The notes: generated from the letters alone by a model not told the origin. DNA of 64,000 bases from Ctena decussata (GCA_963989385.1 OZ022509.1:80734043-80798042), one strand, 5' to 3'. Numbered from the stretch's first letter, positions 53,309-63,516 are shown. A program made the numbers and translations.

Positions 53309-54232
53309 ACGTATTGTAAATTCAAACTGTCTCATTTCCAGGAAAATAACTGATTAATTTGGGTGTCCCAATTTTTATGATGCAACCAAGGGTGGACCCA
53401 TGCTGCTTCCGTCCATGCACAAGCTGCCCCAAACACCTGGGGAGGTTTTCTCAGGGTTGCATGCAGAGTGTCCCCGCACATGCTTGCCCGCATATCAGGG
53501 GAGACGTTCTCAGGGACGGATGCTGGTTCAGTCCCCAGTACATTATTCACAACACTTAGTTTTTCAAAAATAACTCTTTGAAAGGGAAAACAAACATCAT
53601 GGTACTTAGTGTTGTTGAGAAAAATAACAAGTGCTAAATGAACTGCTGCAACATCATACATATTTTTGGCATTATTTCATTTTATCCCAATGAAACACAC
53701 ATATCTGCATTTTATACAAAATAAATTATTTCTTCCATGCACATCTTAAAATTATTTTGGCCACACCAAGCAAGTAACTGAGCCACATCATGCAAAAAGA
53801 GAAATTTTGCGGCATCTGAACTGGGTCTGCACTGTTTGGATATGTCCCCAAAACGCGTTTCCGGTCTATAAGGGTTAACATATGCAGTACCAGTAACACC
53901 CCATACCAGTCTTATCACCCATGAAGTCAAGGTACAGTCATAGTTTTGTGTCTGTAGATTTTTTAAGGTCAGTATTTGATGTGAGCAAACAGCAAAGGCT
54001 CAGATCAGACTGCACAGATGTGCAGTCTGATCTGAGCCATTGCTATTTGCACATGCGTTAAGCATCCTTTTTGCATGTTATGGCTCAATTATAAGAAATG
54101 GCTCCATTGACATGTTGCTATAAAACAAAATGCTACCATAAAACCAATAATTTACCTCTCAAAATGAAAATTTAGAGTACAGTCACTTATCCCCTACTGA
54201 TACCAACATAGAGAAGTTGCACAAGTTTATAC
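53309..54232. other. Spacer with one stem-loop
   Basis: Stem-loop 53984-54050 (GCAAACAGCAAAGGCTCAG, GATCAGACTGCACAGATGTG and complements) links the CAAACAGTG and MITE-2 inner-arm wording. The 109-codon minus frame at 53332-53661 overlaps a plus frame and lacks domain or splice support. Confidence 0.45.
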
Positions 54233-54423
54233 CAGGGCCTGACAAATCCATTGTCCGGTTGCCCAGGGCAAGTGAAACTTTTTGCTGGGTAAATAAATAA
54301 CATGTTTTTTCTTACTTGCCCAGAAAAATGTATAAGTTATATAGGAAAACAAATGAATTTCAGCATTCTCTTGTAGAAGCTCTTTACCGGACAAGTGATC
54401 GTATTTTGATTTGTCAAGCCCTG
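54233..54423. mobile_element. hAT-like MITE, 191 bp, exact 6-bp TSD
   Basis: CAGGGCCTGACAAATC to GATTTGTCAAGCCCTG, with inner CCGGTTGCCCAGGGCAAGT and ACTTGCCCAG / CCGGACAAGTGATCG. TTATAC flanks both ends (54227-54232, 54424-54429). Confidence 0.8.
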
Positions 54424-54456
54424 TTATACCATATTTATTCAGTTATAAGGCTTGGT

Positions 54457-54607
54457 TTTATCCCTTCCAAAACAACCCCAAAGATTTAGATCCATCTTGT
54501 AAGACAGATCTAGATCTTTGGGATTGTTTTGGCAGTGGAAAATCCATTTTTATAGCTGAATCACCCTCAAATTATTTTCATATTTGCAGTAATTTTGGAA
54601 GGGTAAA
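54457..54607. mobile_element. TTTATCCCTTCCAAAA TIR MITE
   Basis: TTTATCCCTTCCAAAA pairs with TTTTGGAAGGGTAAA. The left half holds a palindrome, CCCAAAGATTTAGATC / GATCTAGATCTTTGGG. 151 bp. Confidence 0.6.
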
Positions 54608-55000
54608 CTCCTGTCTAAAAACCGAATAAATGTGGTAGGTGAGGAGCATGCTGCTCCAAGTCTTCACTGTTTGCAAACCTTTAAGGATGTTTTCTCATGG
54701 CATATGGCATATGTAAATAATGCATCATATAAGGCATGGGCATTGGTTCTAAATGAAACTACAGTTTATAATTTACTTATAAAATGGGATTTTACCCTAC
54801 AACCCCAAAAATCTAGGTCTGCCTATATGACCAATCTATAGTTTTCAGATTATTTTAGAAAAGAAAAACCAATATTAACACAGAACTGCACACGACTGAT
54901 TTAGATATTAGGAGTCAGCCTTAAGGGAAACCTTTCTCCGACCCCATCCACTTTACAACCAAATAAATGCAACATGTACATGTATTTCTATTAAAAAACA
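54608..55000. other. Spacer
   Basis: No gene or repeat recognised. Confidence 0.4.
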
Positions 55001-55627
55001 AGAGTTGTCAGAAGACAACAAAGTGTGCCTCATGGGTGCCTGATTCTCACAACCACTGAACCATGAAATGTGGGTCACAGTGATCAGTAAATAGTATGAG
55101 GTCATTCACAATGTCAGACTAATACATTATGTCAGGTATGTTAATCCATCCAACAGTGTGGAAATATAAGGCAAAATCGCTGGACCATGAATAATGTTCA
55201 AGGGCATAGGAGTCAGCACGGATGCTTTGTAGCTGTTGCAATTATAGGGATATGCTATTTAACCAAGTATCAACTCTCTTGTCTCAAAGGTATCTTCAAA
55301 ACTTAAAATTTTGCCTTTAAAACAGTGCCAGACAGCAAAGTCAATCAACCGTGACATATAGGTCAAGGACATAATTATGATTTGTGCTGCTGCTGCTGCA
55401 GTCATATGGATGTATATATGTACCAAGTATGATGATCATAGCTGCTGTAGTTTGTAAGATACAGAGTTGAACATCGACTTAAACACAATTTTTAACATTG
55501 CCAAACTGGATAACAGACGCCGACAAGGAAGCTGACACTAATGCTAATGCAAATGCTAACGCATACTCGAACTACAACGCCGAGGGTATAGCATAAGCTC
55601 TCCTTTGCATTTGCAAAGGCGCCCTAA
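55001..55627 (+). mobile_element. Helentron/HINE-like element A
   Basis: Starts with a small hairpin AGTTGTCAGAAGACAAC (about 55003-55018) and ends with hairpin CCTTTGCATTTGCAAAGG (55602-55619), then CGCCCTAA. A 3' hairpin a few bases before CTRR is the Helitron mark; a 5' hairpin as well recalls Helentron-associated elements. No Rep/helicase, so nonautonomous. Internal (GCT)4 at about 55390. Confidence 0.5.
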
Positions 55628-55699
55628 TAATCACACAATAAAACATTTATTGCACTTTGTATAAGATTAAATATTATCAAACATTACATGTATGGTGTT

Positions 55700-55880
55700 T
55701 TCATAATTTACTAACCCTTTTCATCTGCGAAATTTCAAAAATTCTTTGTCCAAGTTATCTCATCATAAGAATTAAAAGACTAGATGGCAAACAGTGTACA
55801 TCCAGATGAGGTGGCTCATTCTGAGCCACCTCATTTAGATCTACATTGTTTGCAAATTCAACTATTTCCTTTTCCACACA
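55700..55880. mobile_element. CAAACAGTG stem-loop MITE
   Basis: Hairpin 55787-55853: CAGATGAGGTGGCTCA / TGAGCCACCTCATTTAG. Flanks TAACCCTTTTCATCTGCG recall 4832-5044. Confidence 0.65.
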
Positions 55881-56443
55881 TTAAATAATAAAAATTTGTA
55901 AGTAGGGTGAAAAACACACTTCTTTCTCAGTCTGCTCCAATGGTATTTTAACATATGTATGTACACTAAAATGAAAATTGAATATTTATCATATAAATAT
56001 TAAATATGTATATCTACATCTTAACAACACAGGATATTTACAATAATTCTGTGGAAGGTGGTGTCTGCCCTGTCAGCCCATTGTCTCAAAACAGAGCTAA
56101 ACCAGAAAAGTTTACCATAGTTTACGGCTCTGACGCCACATATGAAGACACTGGAAAAGTAATACTTTTGTCTCCCGCCTGCTAGTCAAATTGAAAAGGA
56201 AGCTTTCCGTAGCCAACTAGTTAGTGCTCCCCACTTCAAAATACCAACAAATCACATATAAATAGGATTTCTTTTTTTTTTCAGCAGCTTTCAACTGATA
56301 AGAGCTGTGACATAAAGTGGACCCTCTTTACAACATCAATATCTACAACAACCGGCACACTTTGCACTATTTGATCAAAAGCTTAACTGAGGCATGCCAA
56401 GTGTATTACAGCCAGGGTCCATATGTTCGAAACTAAGGATGGC
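55881..56443. other. Spacer
   Basis: No gene or repeat recognised. Confidence 0.4.
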
Positions 56444-56455
56444 ATGAGTTAAGGA

Positions 56456-56723
56456 TTGATTGATTTGTTGCTTAACGTCCTCGGTAAACAACTATGGTCA
56501 TGTCCGGATGGTCAGTTAACCTAACCACACTATTCCTGGGCAGGCTTAGACCTCCTAAGCGGTTAACCAGTACTAAGTGCACATACTTTCGCCAGTAACT
56601 GACAACTGCCCTTGTTGAATCAGCGGAAGGAGAAACGAAAGTATGTGGCCAGACCGGGTTTCAAACCCAGGACCTCTGACTTATGAATCAGGTGCCCTAC
56701 CGATTGCACTACGCGGCCCGGCC
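56456..56723 (-). mobile_element. SINE-1, 12-bp TSD with one mismatch
   Basis: AT(G/A)AGTTAAGGA at 56444-56455 and 56724-56735. Reverse complement: GGCCGGGCCGCGTAGTGCAA, mutated B box GGTTTGAAACC, conserved body, shortened tail. The damaged B box suggests a source-dead, older copy. Confidence 0.9.
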
Positions 56724-56735
56724 ATAAGTTAAGGA

Positions 56736-56944
56736 GACATTATATTTTTAACGTAATGTTTGCAGAAATGATGACATTTTTGCCCCCTAAAAAAAGTGAG
56801 GAATTTTTGCAGTGCAAAAGGTCCTCATTTGCTTTGGCAAAATAAATATTAGTGACAATTAATTTCATATGTATTACAAGACTGAACAAATTCTTGACTA
56901 ATGGCTTTGTTGTTAAGCTAAAGATGCTTTGAAGAACTGAGTCC
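56736..56944. other. Spacer
   Basis: Nothing recognised. Confidence 0.3.
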
Positions 56945-57170
56945 AGGGGTCGTATTCATAAAGCCACTTAAGTCGTTGCTATGCGGTTGCTAAGGCTAAA
57001 TATCTATAAAGGAGATTCCCTACAACTATGAAATTTGGTCTGGAGGAACAGTCTTTGTAAGACTGTTCCTCCAGAGCAAATTTCATAGTTGTAGGGAATC
57101 TCCTTCAAAGAAATGAAGCCTTAGCAACAGCATAGAAACCACTTAAGTCGTTTTATGAATACGGCCCCAG
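56945..57170. mobile_element. GGGGCCGTATTC foldback MITE, best copy
   Basis: AGGGGTCGTATTCATAAAGC to TTTTATGAATACGGCCCCA. Arms match over ~100 bp each, meeting at GGAACAGTCTTTGTAAGAC. Same family as 33104-33330 and 46541-46762. Confidence 0.88.
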
Positions 57171-57666
57171 TTCTCCTTTTCATGATACAATTCTCTTTAA
57201 TACTGTAAAATATATACACCTGTATTATGTCAACACTTGATATGTCATTCTATATAACATGCTTCAGTATTAGATATCTTGTGAGAAAATGTGATAATTT
57301 CTCAAACACATTTTAATGCAATTGCAAGATCAGCAAAGTCATTTTTGCCAACTGTGAATTTTAACTGAATAAAAACAATCGGCATAGTAGCATCTTAGAA
57401 ACAGAAAGACATAGATCAGCCTGTCCATATGCACAGTCTGATCAGTATCTTCCCTTTTTGCATGTACAATCTTCCTATCCTGGGGAATCTAAATAGTCAC
57501 AAGTGAAGACCCTGACAAGTTTGCACAATAACATGTGCTGATTTGAGTATTAACAGCGTGCACATGGTTTAAGGAACTTTTCAAGTGATGTGAATCAAGT
57601 AATTAATAGTATGACAAGAGTGACATTGCTATATTATCTCACGTAACTTGTCTGACAAAAAAAAAT
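57171..57666. other. Spacer with decayed stem-loop pieces
   Basis: 57412-57475 has GATCAGCCTGTCCATATGC and GTCTGATCAGTATC, remnants of a GATCAG-type hairpin. No gene. Confidence 0.4.
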
Positions 57667-57918
57667 TTGAGCCACATCATTTGACTTCCAACAGTCGCAT
57701 TGGTGGCAAGGGAAGGCTCTGATCAGACTGCACATAAGTGCAGTCTGATCAGAGCCTCTGCTTGTCACATCAGCCATCTATGGAAGTGGCCCAAACCACA
57801 CAGCCATCTACAGAAGTGGCCCAAACCACAGCCAACAGCGAGGTCTCTGGTTACCTAGTGAACAAAAGGATTGTTTGACAAAATTGCCACATTGTTGGAA
57901 GTTTGACGTGGCTCAAAC
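57667..57918. mobile_element. GAGCCACATCA foldback with duplicated module
   Basis: TTGAGCCACATCATTTGAC to GTTTGACGTGGCTCAAAC. An inner hairpin GGCTCTGATCAGACTGCAC / GTGCAGTCTGATCAGAGCC. CAGCCATCTA followed by GAAGTGGCCCAAACCACA occurs twice (57772-57830). Confidence 0.7.
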
Positions 57919-58252
57919 TCTTTTTTAGCTTGTTGGGTCCTTGGACCCTGTCAGTCCTGGTGAATGACGCAACTTCACATTTTTCTGCTATATTTTCAAA
58001 GGAGAAAAAATTTTGGGGGTTAGTAATGACTTCCATGTAAGAAAGCCACCACTCAAAAGGAACTACTCATAAAAGTAAAAATTTTCTTTCCTTCTAGCAA
58101 TAATCTTCTCTTAAAAAACTGACTGCCCATTGAGAAAGGAGGCTAAAATGAAAATAGAGTTACTGCCCTTGAAAGTGTTACAATAAAGCAATGTTTCTCT
58201 TAGCCAATATCAGGCTTTTTACATGTCAGAATTTGTAGCTGTAAGTACCAAC
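57919..58252. other. Spacer with MITE-1 fragment
   Basis: 58125-58185 (CCATTGAGAAAGGAGGCTAA, ATAGAGTTACTGCCCTTG) is an inverted MITE-1 end. Confidence 0.4.
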
Positions 58253-58422
58253 AAGACCTGTCACCGAGACAGGATAGCTCGCCTGACAGCGCCTTGCCCA
58301 TTACCTAAAAAACTTTAACGTAAAATTTTAACATTTTACTAACGCCGAAGCCGCTGCTAAGGCCGACGCCAACGCCAGGGGTAGTACAATAGCTCTTCTT
58401 GAACTTCGTTCAGGCGAGCTAA
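58253..58422 (+). mobile_element. Helentron/HINE-like element B, internally deleted copy
   Basis: 5' CTGTCACCGAGACAG hairpin, CGCCGAAGCCGCTGCTAAGG-type GC-rich words, 3' hairpin TGAACTTCGTTCA followed by GGCGAGCTAA. Short version of 58901-60030. Confidence 0.5.
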
Positions 58423-58437
58423 AAATGAAAATGGCTG

Positions 58438-58660
58438 AATTTGCAAATATGCCAAAATGAAAATGGCTAAATAATTTGCAAATAGAGTAGATCCAGGTAA
58501 AGTGGCTCATATTGAGCCACCTCATCTGGATTTACCCTGTTTGCAGTTTAGTCTTTGAATTCTCTACAAGAAAAAGCTTGGACAAAGCATTTTTTTGGCA
58601 AAGTTCACAAAACTAATTCACAAAACTAAATCCACTTTTTGGCACTTGAAAGGCTAAAGA
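58438..58660. mobile_element. CAAACAGTG stem-loop MITE, diverged
   Basis: Hairpin 58478-58544, GATCCAGGTAAAGTGGCTCA / TGAGCCACCTCATCTGGAT; right end TTTTTGGCACTTGAAAGGC as in 4832-5044. Confidence 0.6.
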
Positions 58661-58710
58661 TTTCTCAGGATTCATAGACTGTGAATTATGTATGAAGACT
58701 TTAAGACTTT

Positions 58711-58892
58711 AGTGGAGCGCAGTGGTGCAGTGGTAAGCTACCCGACTCATGATCGAAGGGTCCCGAGTTCGAATCCCACCAGGGCCCTAGCGTTGTGACC
58801 TTGAGCAAGTCACATATCCACAGCTCAGCTTGTATATATGTTTATAGTTTAATTAAGTCGCAATAAAAGCTCTACAGAGCTTATGTTAGTTG
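58711..58892 (+). mobile_element. CORE-SINE-like retroposon (SINE-3)
   Basis: tRNA-like head GTGGTGCAGTGGTAAGCTA with B box GAGTTCGAATCCC (58766-58778), then GTTGTGACCTTGAGCAAGTC (58792-58811), which matches the conserved start of the CORE domain known from vertebrate MIR and other CORE-SINEs. The tail part holds AATAAAAGCTCTACAGAGC. No TSD resolved. The single copy is interesting because of the core wording. Confidence 0.65.
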
Positions 58893-58900
58893 TTGATAAC

Positions 58901-60030
58901 AAGAGCTGTCGCCTGACAGCATAGCTCACCTGAATAGGTGCTTGCCCATCACACAGTCGCTATGGTGGTGTGGACTGCTATGTATAAAACTTCAGGCAAG
59001 CATGTCCATAATGACAACACATTTATAAACAAAAGCTATCTCAGAAATGTCTTAAAATAAAAATAAAAAAATCCACATGAAATTTCAAAGTCCATGAGCT
59101 TGAGGTCAAAGAACTAAGGGGTAGGGGGGAGGAGGGCAGGGCTAGGATGTATCAAAGCCTTTAACCATTATCTAACATCAGTCCAAGTATTAGTATCAAC
59201 TGAGTCCATTGTGGCACTGTGAAATTATGTCTTCGTTAATATAAAACTAATCAAAATCTTTAAGACAAAACTCAAAGTCCATGACCTTGACATCAAGGTC
59301 ATCCAGTCGGGTAAGTATATAGTGTTTTGTAAAAACTCAAAAAAGTGTCTAACATCAGTTCAAGTGTAAACTAAATCTCTGCCAAGCATTATGAATCAGT
59401 ACGCAATTAGAAAACTTTAATAAAGACCAAATTTCCTAAGTCCCTGACCTTGACATCAAGGTCACCGAGCAGGGCTGGGGTAGTACTCTGTAAAACTTTG
59501 GACTAATATCTAACTACAGTGCAAATATAAAAAGAATTCATCTATGGTTTCAGGAGATATGTGTCATTAAAAAACTTTAACCAAAACATCCAATCAATAA
59601 AAAGACAATTTTCTAAGTCCATGACCTTGACATCAAGGTCACTGAGGGGGTTGGGGGTAGTACCTTGGAAAACTTTAGACCAATATCTAACTACAGTGCA
59701 AGTATCAAAGGAATCCATCCATGGGTTAAGGAGATACTGGGCTTTAGAAAACTTTAACCAAAACATCCAGTCCCAAAAAACTCCCAATTTTCTAAGTCCA
59801 TGACCTTGCCATCAAGGTCAAGGAGTGAGGTGGGGGTGGTACCATGTTAAACTTTGGACCAATATCTAACTACAGTGCAAGTATCAAAAGAATCCATCCA
59901 TGGGTTAGGGAGATATAGGTCTTTAAAAGAGTTTAACCAAAACATCCAATCCGGACGCCGACGCTGACGCGGACGCGGACGCCGTGGTGACAACAATAGC
60001 TCTTCCTGAACTTTCGTTCAGGCGAGCTAA
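58901..60030 (+). mobile_element. Helentron/HINE-like element B, full length ~1.13 kb
   Basis: 5' hairpin GCTGTCGCCTGACAGC (about 58905-58920). 3' GC-rich GACGCCGACGCTGACGCGG, then hairpin CCTGAACTTTCGTTCAGG (60005-60022) and CGAGCTAA. Inside are four ~163-180-bp tandem units (about 59230-59945), each with TGACCTTGACATCAAGGTCA or a one-base variant (59282, 59445, 59622, 59801). No Rep/helicase. Overlapping frames at 59542-59803 stem from the repeat. Confidence 0.55.
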
Positions 60031-60140
60031 AAATAAGCGACTGTAAATAAAGATTATAAAAATAAAGACTTTGATGAGACAGTGCAGATGCACAGATGAT
60101 GCAGTTTTTGCTGATACAATGTAGCATAAGCTGTAATGTA
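60031..60140. other. Spacer
   Basis: Nothing recognised. Confidence 0.3.
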
Positions 60141-60649
60141 CTTTTCATGCCATGTCAATGCTGTCTTCAATCTCTAATACTAATAAATTACTATCATAAA
60201 TCTGTCTTCTACCATACGCACAATAAACATGTTTAAATGACTTAAAACTATTACAGTTGACTGTCGTTATCTCAACCACTGATATCTCAAAATATCCTCT
60301 CAAAGAAAAGATTACAAATTAGACATATTTTTCTTTTCATGCCATGTCAATTCTGTCTTCAAACATCTAATACTATAAATTACTATCATAAATCTGTCTT
60401 CTACCATACACAATAAATAAACATGTATACATGACTTTTAAAACTAGTACAGTTAACTCTCGTTATCTCAACCACTGATATCTCAAAATATCCTCTTATA
60501 GCAAAGATTACAAATTAGACATATTTTTCTTTTCATGCCATGTCAATTCTGTCTTCAAACATCTAATACTATAAATTACTATCATAAATCTGCCCTCTAC
60601 CATACACAATAAATAAACATGTATACATGACTTTTAAAACTAGTACAGT
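60141..60649. repeat. ~194-bp tandem repeat, about 2.6 units
   Basis: CTTTTCATGCCATGTCAAT at 60141, 60333 and 60529. Units end in GTTATCTCAACCACTGATATC. The last unit runs into the foldback at 60650. Confidence 0.75.
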
Positions 60650-60862
60650 TGATTCTTGTTATCTCAAACACTGGTATCTCAAAATATCCTCTTGTAGCAA
60701 AGAATACAGTTTGGATTTCATATTTTTCTTTACATTTCAGCTCCTATAATCTCAAACTACTGGTATCTCAAAGTAAATTTTCTGTGACCAGAAAATTTAC
60801 ATTGAGATATCAGTAGTTTGAGATTACTTTTGACATTAGGATATCTTAAGTTGACTGTATAT
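60650..60862. mobile_element. GATATCTCAAA foldback MITE
   Basis: CAGTTGATTCTTGTTATCTC to TATCTTAAGTTGACTG outer ends. Centre AATTTTCTGTGACCAGAAAATT, flanked by CTACTGGTATCTCAAAGTA and its inverse GAGATATCAGTAG. It probably seeded the preceding satellite units. Confidence 0.65.
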
Positions 60863-61225
60863 CTAGTCTGAATACAATGTGGTGCTACCAAAACATAAAT
60901 CACGAGTGACTAGAACAGGACAAACATTCTGGGGTGAATATAATGATTTACTGACTGTTAGCCCACAAGGACCTTATCACAACCCCAATAAAAACAGCTA
61001 CATAAACACTAAGCTACGCCACATTACAACTACTTCAAAACAAATGTCTTCCATGATCAGAAATCTGTTTGAGCTAAAGTTTAGTTACAAGCTACGCTCT
61101 GTTAGAGAACAGTTGTCTATAGAGACTACATGTACTTCAACAAACACCAAAACAGACACCAGCTGTCCACAAAGACCAATACTTTGAACTCTCTTTGGTG
61201 TTCTTTGTTCACAGGTTTGACTTTA
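60863..61225. other. Spacer with an unsupported 102-codon frame
   Basis: Plus frame 60879-61187 is the longest non-repetitive frame in this part. It lacks recognisable motifs and splice evidence, so it is left uncalled. Confidence 0.35.
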
Positions 61226-61420
61226 AACAGAGGATCTTAAGCGAGTGGTCATTTCATACGAAATTTATATAGCAAGCTTCGGCGGGTTTCAAAAAATTCA
61301 TATGAAGTGGCAACAAGTGTAAGATTCTGTTTATCATATGCCATTTGAAATGGAATTTTATCCCCTTCAAAGTGAACATTATTTCATGCGAAAATAATGT
61401 GCATTGTTGACATGGCCGTT
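61226..61420. repeat. Distant relative of the ATCTTACATGAG element
   Basis: GGATCTTAAGCGAGTGGTCAT, a CATACGAAATTTATATAGC arm, GCAACAAGTGTAAGATTCTG and TTTATCATATGCCATTTG follow the order of 43742-44086. Confidence 0.45.
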
Positions 61421-61562
61421 GTCAGTGTCATTACATGTATGCCTCAAACTGATATTACATGTGTGGTCATACAACTGTTATGACACAACCTTATCAAATG
61501 AATAACAGGGACATCATATCATGATCCTATTTCTTTTTGGCCATTTTCTTATCATCTCCAAA

Positions 61563-62283
61563 TACCGTATAATGGGAAATTTTCGCATCGCCTAATTTTC
61601 GCTGTCGGTAGCAATCCGCAAAAATTTAACTCCGCGAAATATTGTCCAAGATTGTACAAAAAAGGAATAGGAAATCTGAATCATCCAAACATGTAGTTTG
61701 CGGTATTCAAAGCGCCCCACAAAACCTTAAAAGTAGAAAGCTACAGAGCCATTATTTTTGGCGCAATTATGTTAACTGATAATTAGCAGGTACAATTTGA
61801 ACAGGCTGTCACTTTTTTCACTTGATTAATGGTCACTTGTACCTGATTATGCAAATACAATTGAATTACTTGACTGTGAGTTCTGTTTACCTTCATCCTG
61901 AATAACAGCCATTCTATCAACTGCTCGCATCTTTCAGTTGACTGGTTCTGTGTACTTAGCTTTGCTTTGTACAGATGTCTATCTTATGTTGTTTTTTTTG
62001 TTGTTGTTTTTTTGTGGAAAAAGGATGGGTATCATCCCAAACCTCAAAACAGCCAATTCTATTTAAACAAATGTGTTCATAACAAAGTGATTACAGTTTC
62101 TTTAGGTTTCTCACTCCTTGCACATCATTTTTCAGTCAAGCCAATATTTTACAGGACAAACACAATTTTTATTTTCATGGATATTCACATCTGCGAAAAT
62201 TAAAAACCGCAAAAATTAATCCTCATGTTTTTGGAGCAAATCCGCGAAAATTTGACAACGCGAAAATTTTCCATTATATGGTA
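61563..62283. mobile_element. TIR element, 721 bp, CCGTATAATGG ends, TA target
   Basis: TACCGTATAATGGGAAATTT to AAATTTTCCATTATATGGTA. Near both ends CGCGAAAATTT-type words repeat (61600-61645, 62190-62275). If TA is the duplication the TIR starts CCGTATAATGG. No transposase; the 78-codon frame at 61967 has none of its motifs. A solo end is at 28014-28085. Confidence 0.65.
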
Positions 62284-62509
62284 CATCTTGCACGCAGAAT
62301 GAAACTGGTTCAAACAATTTTAAAATCTGTCAGAAAATCTACAAAAATCTACATGTATCTTACAGTAAAATATACAGCTTGACAGCATGTTTAGTATATA
62401 TCAGAATATACAGTTGTTATATACATGTATTCTACAAATACTATGGAATGAATGATTCATGTGTATAATAAGTTACTATCACTGTAAGAATTCTAAGAAT
62501 TGGGATGGA

Positions 62510-62700
62510 TGGACAACTAGCCATTTTATGTCCTTTTCAACAGTATTTCAGTCATATCAGGATGATGGAAGGGTGATAATGAAAATCTATGTACAATGGA
62601 TCCCCGCTTATGGTTAAAAGGATTTCCCCTTCCAGCAGGAATTGAACCCAAGACCACCAGATCAGCACTAACACAACCGAGCTACTGGGGTTCCATATTA
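62510..62700 (-). mobile_element. SINE-4 (tRNA-derived), second long copy
   Basis: Reverse complement: ACCCCAGTAGCTCGGTTGTG, GTGCTGATCTGGTGGTCTTG, B-box-like GGGTTCAATTCC. Body complement TTTCAGTCATATCAGGATG as at 33880-34065. Confidence 0.6.
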
Positions 62701-62719
62701 TTGGGACATATAAGTCTGT

Positions 62720-62786
62720 GCAAACAATGCAGACCCAAATCAGACTGCTCCTAAAGAGCAGTCTGATTGGGGTCTACATTGTTTGC
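62720..62786. repeat. CAAACAGTG stem-loop MITE hairpin
   Basis: GCAAACAATGCAGACCCAAA / GGGGTCTACATTGTTTGC with inner CAGACTGCTCCTAAAGAGCA. Same orientation and flanks as 663-729. Confidence 0.75.
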
Positions 62787-63057
62787 CATTCTTTCTGAAT
62801 CTTTTGATTGCATTACTGCACTGTGAAGGCAAACTGTTCCTCTTAAAGGACATTTACGGTAATTATTTTAGGTGTCCCAATTTTTAGAATTTTTACGGTA
62901 GTAATAATTATGTCATCATTAAGCTCAAAGGAGATATTAATTTTCCAATGAACTAGTAAAAAGTACAAATATATGTGTGTGTCAGTGCATTTCATAATTT
63001 CAAGTGACGACAATAAGAGTATAGAACAGATGTATGCTTTTAGAGTAAAGGACTTTT
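62787..63057. other. Spacer
   Basis: AT-rich; contains GTGTCCCAATTTTTAG, an end word of the stem-loop MITE. No gene. Confidence 0.4.
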
Positions 63058-63364
63058 GGCAGCATAACTCCCAGTGATTGGCAGCATAACTCCCAGTGAT
63101 TGGCAGCATAACTCCCAGTGATTGGCAGCATAACTCCCAGTGATTGGCAGCATAACTCCCAGTGATTGGCAGCATAACTCCCAGTGATTGGCAGCATAAC
63201 TCCCAGTGATTGGCAGCATAACTCCCAGTGATTGGCAGCATAACTCCCAGTGATTGGCAGCATAGCTCCCAGTGATTGGCAGCATAACTCCCAGTGATTG
63301 GCAGCATAACTCCCAGTGATTGGCAGCATAACTCCCAGTGATTGGCAGCATAACTCCCAGTGAA
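63058..63364. repeat. 22-bp minisatellite, 14 units, almost uniform
   Basis: GGCAGCATAACTCCCAGTGA plus TT, starting every 22 bp from 63058. The only variant is ATAGCTCCC in the unit at 63256, and the last unit is slightly truncated. On the minus strand all three frames are open, giving long repetitive frames (up to 181 codons). I treat these as a consequence of a stop-free 22-bp unit, not as a gene. Confidence 0.95.
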
Positions 63365-63459
63365 AAGAGAGACTGAGTATTGTATCAACCTTGGATGAGA
63401 TTAGCAGTCCTAAGAGACAGTTTATTTGCTGTAATGAATCTTTGTTCGAATGTTTATAA

Positions 63460-63516
63460 CAGTTTCATTCCATTGTTCATAACAATGGAATTGTTCATAA
63501 CAATGGAATGAAACTG
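63460..63516. repeat. Short palindrome
   Basis: CAGTTTCATTCCATTGTTCA / AACAATGGAATGAAACTG, with ATAACAATGGAATTGTTCAT inside. Confidence 0.75.

Noticed and set aside
53332..53661. 109-codon minus-strand frame
   Set aside because: Opposed by a plus frame over the same bases; no splice sites or recognisable domain.
60879..61187. 102-codon plus-strand frame
   Set aside because: Not repetitive, but shows no motif, no convincing start context and no splice sites; length is within chance for AT-rich spacer of this size.
63058..63364. CRISPR-like array
   Set aside because: Units are contiguous with no variable spacers and the DNA is eukaryotic; it is a minisatellite.
62843..63388. 181-codon minus-strand frame with a repetitive product
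   Set aside because: It is produced by the 22-bp minisatellite, which lacks stops in all minus frames. No promoter, splice or homology evidence.
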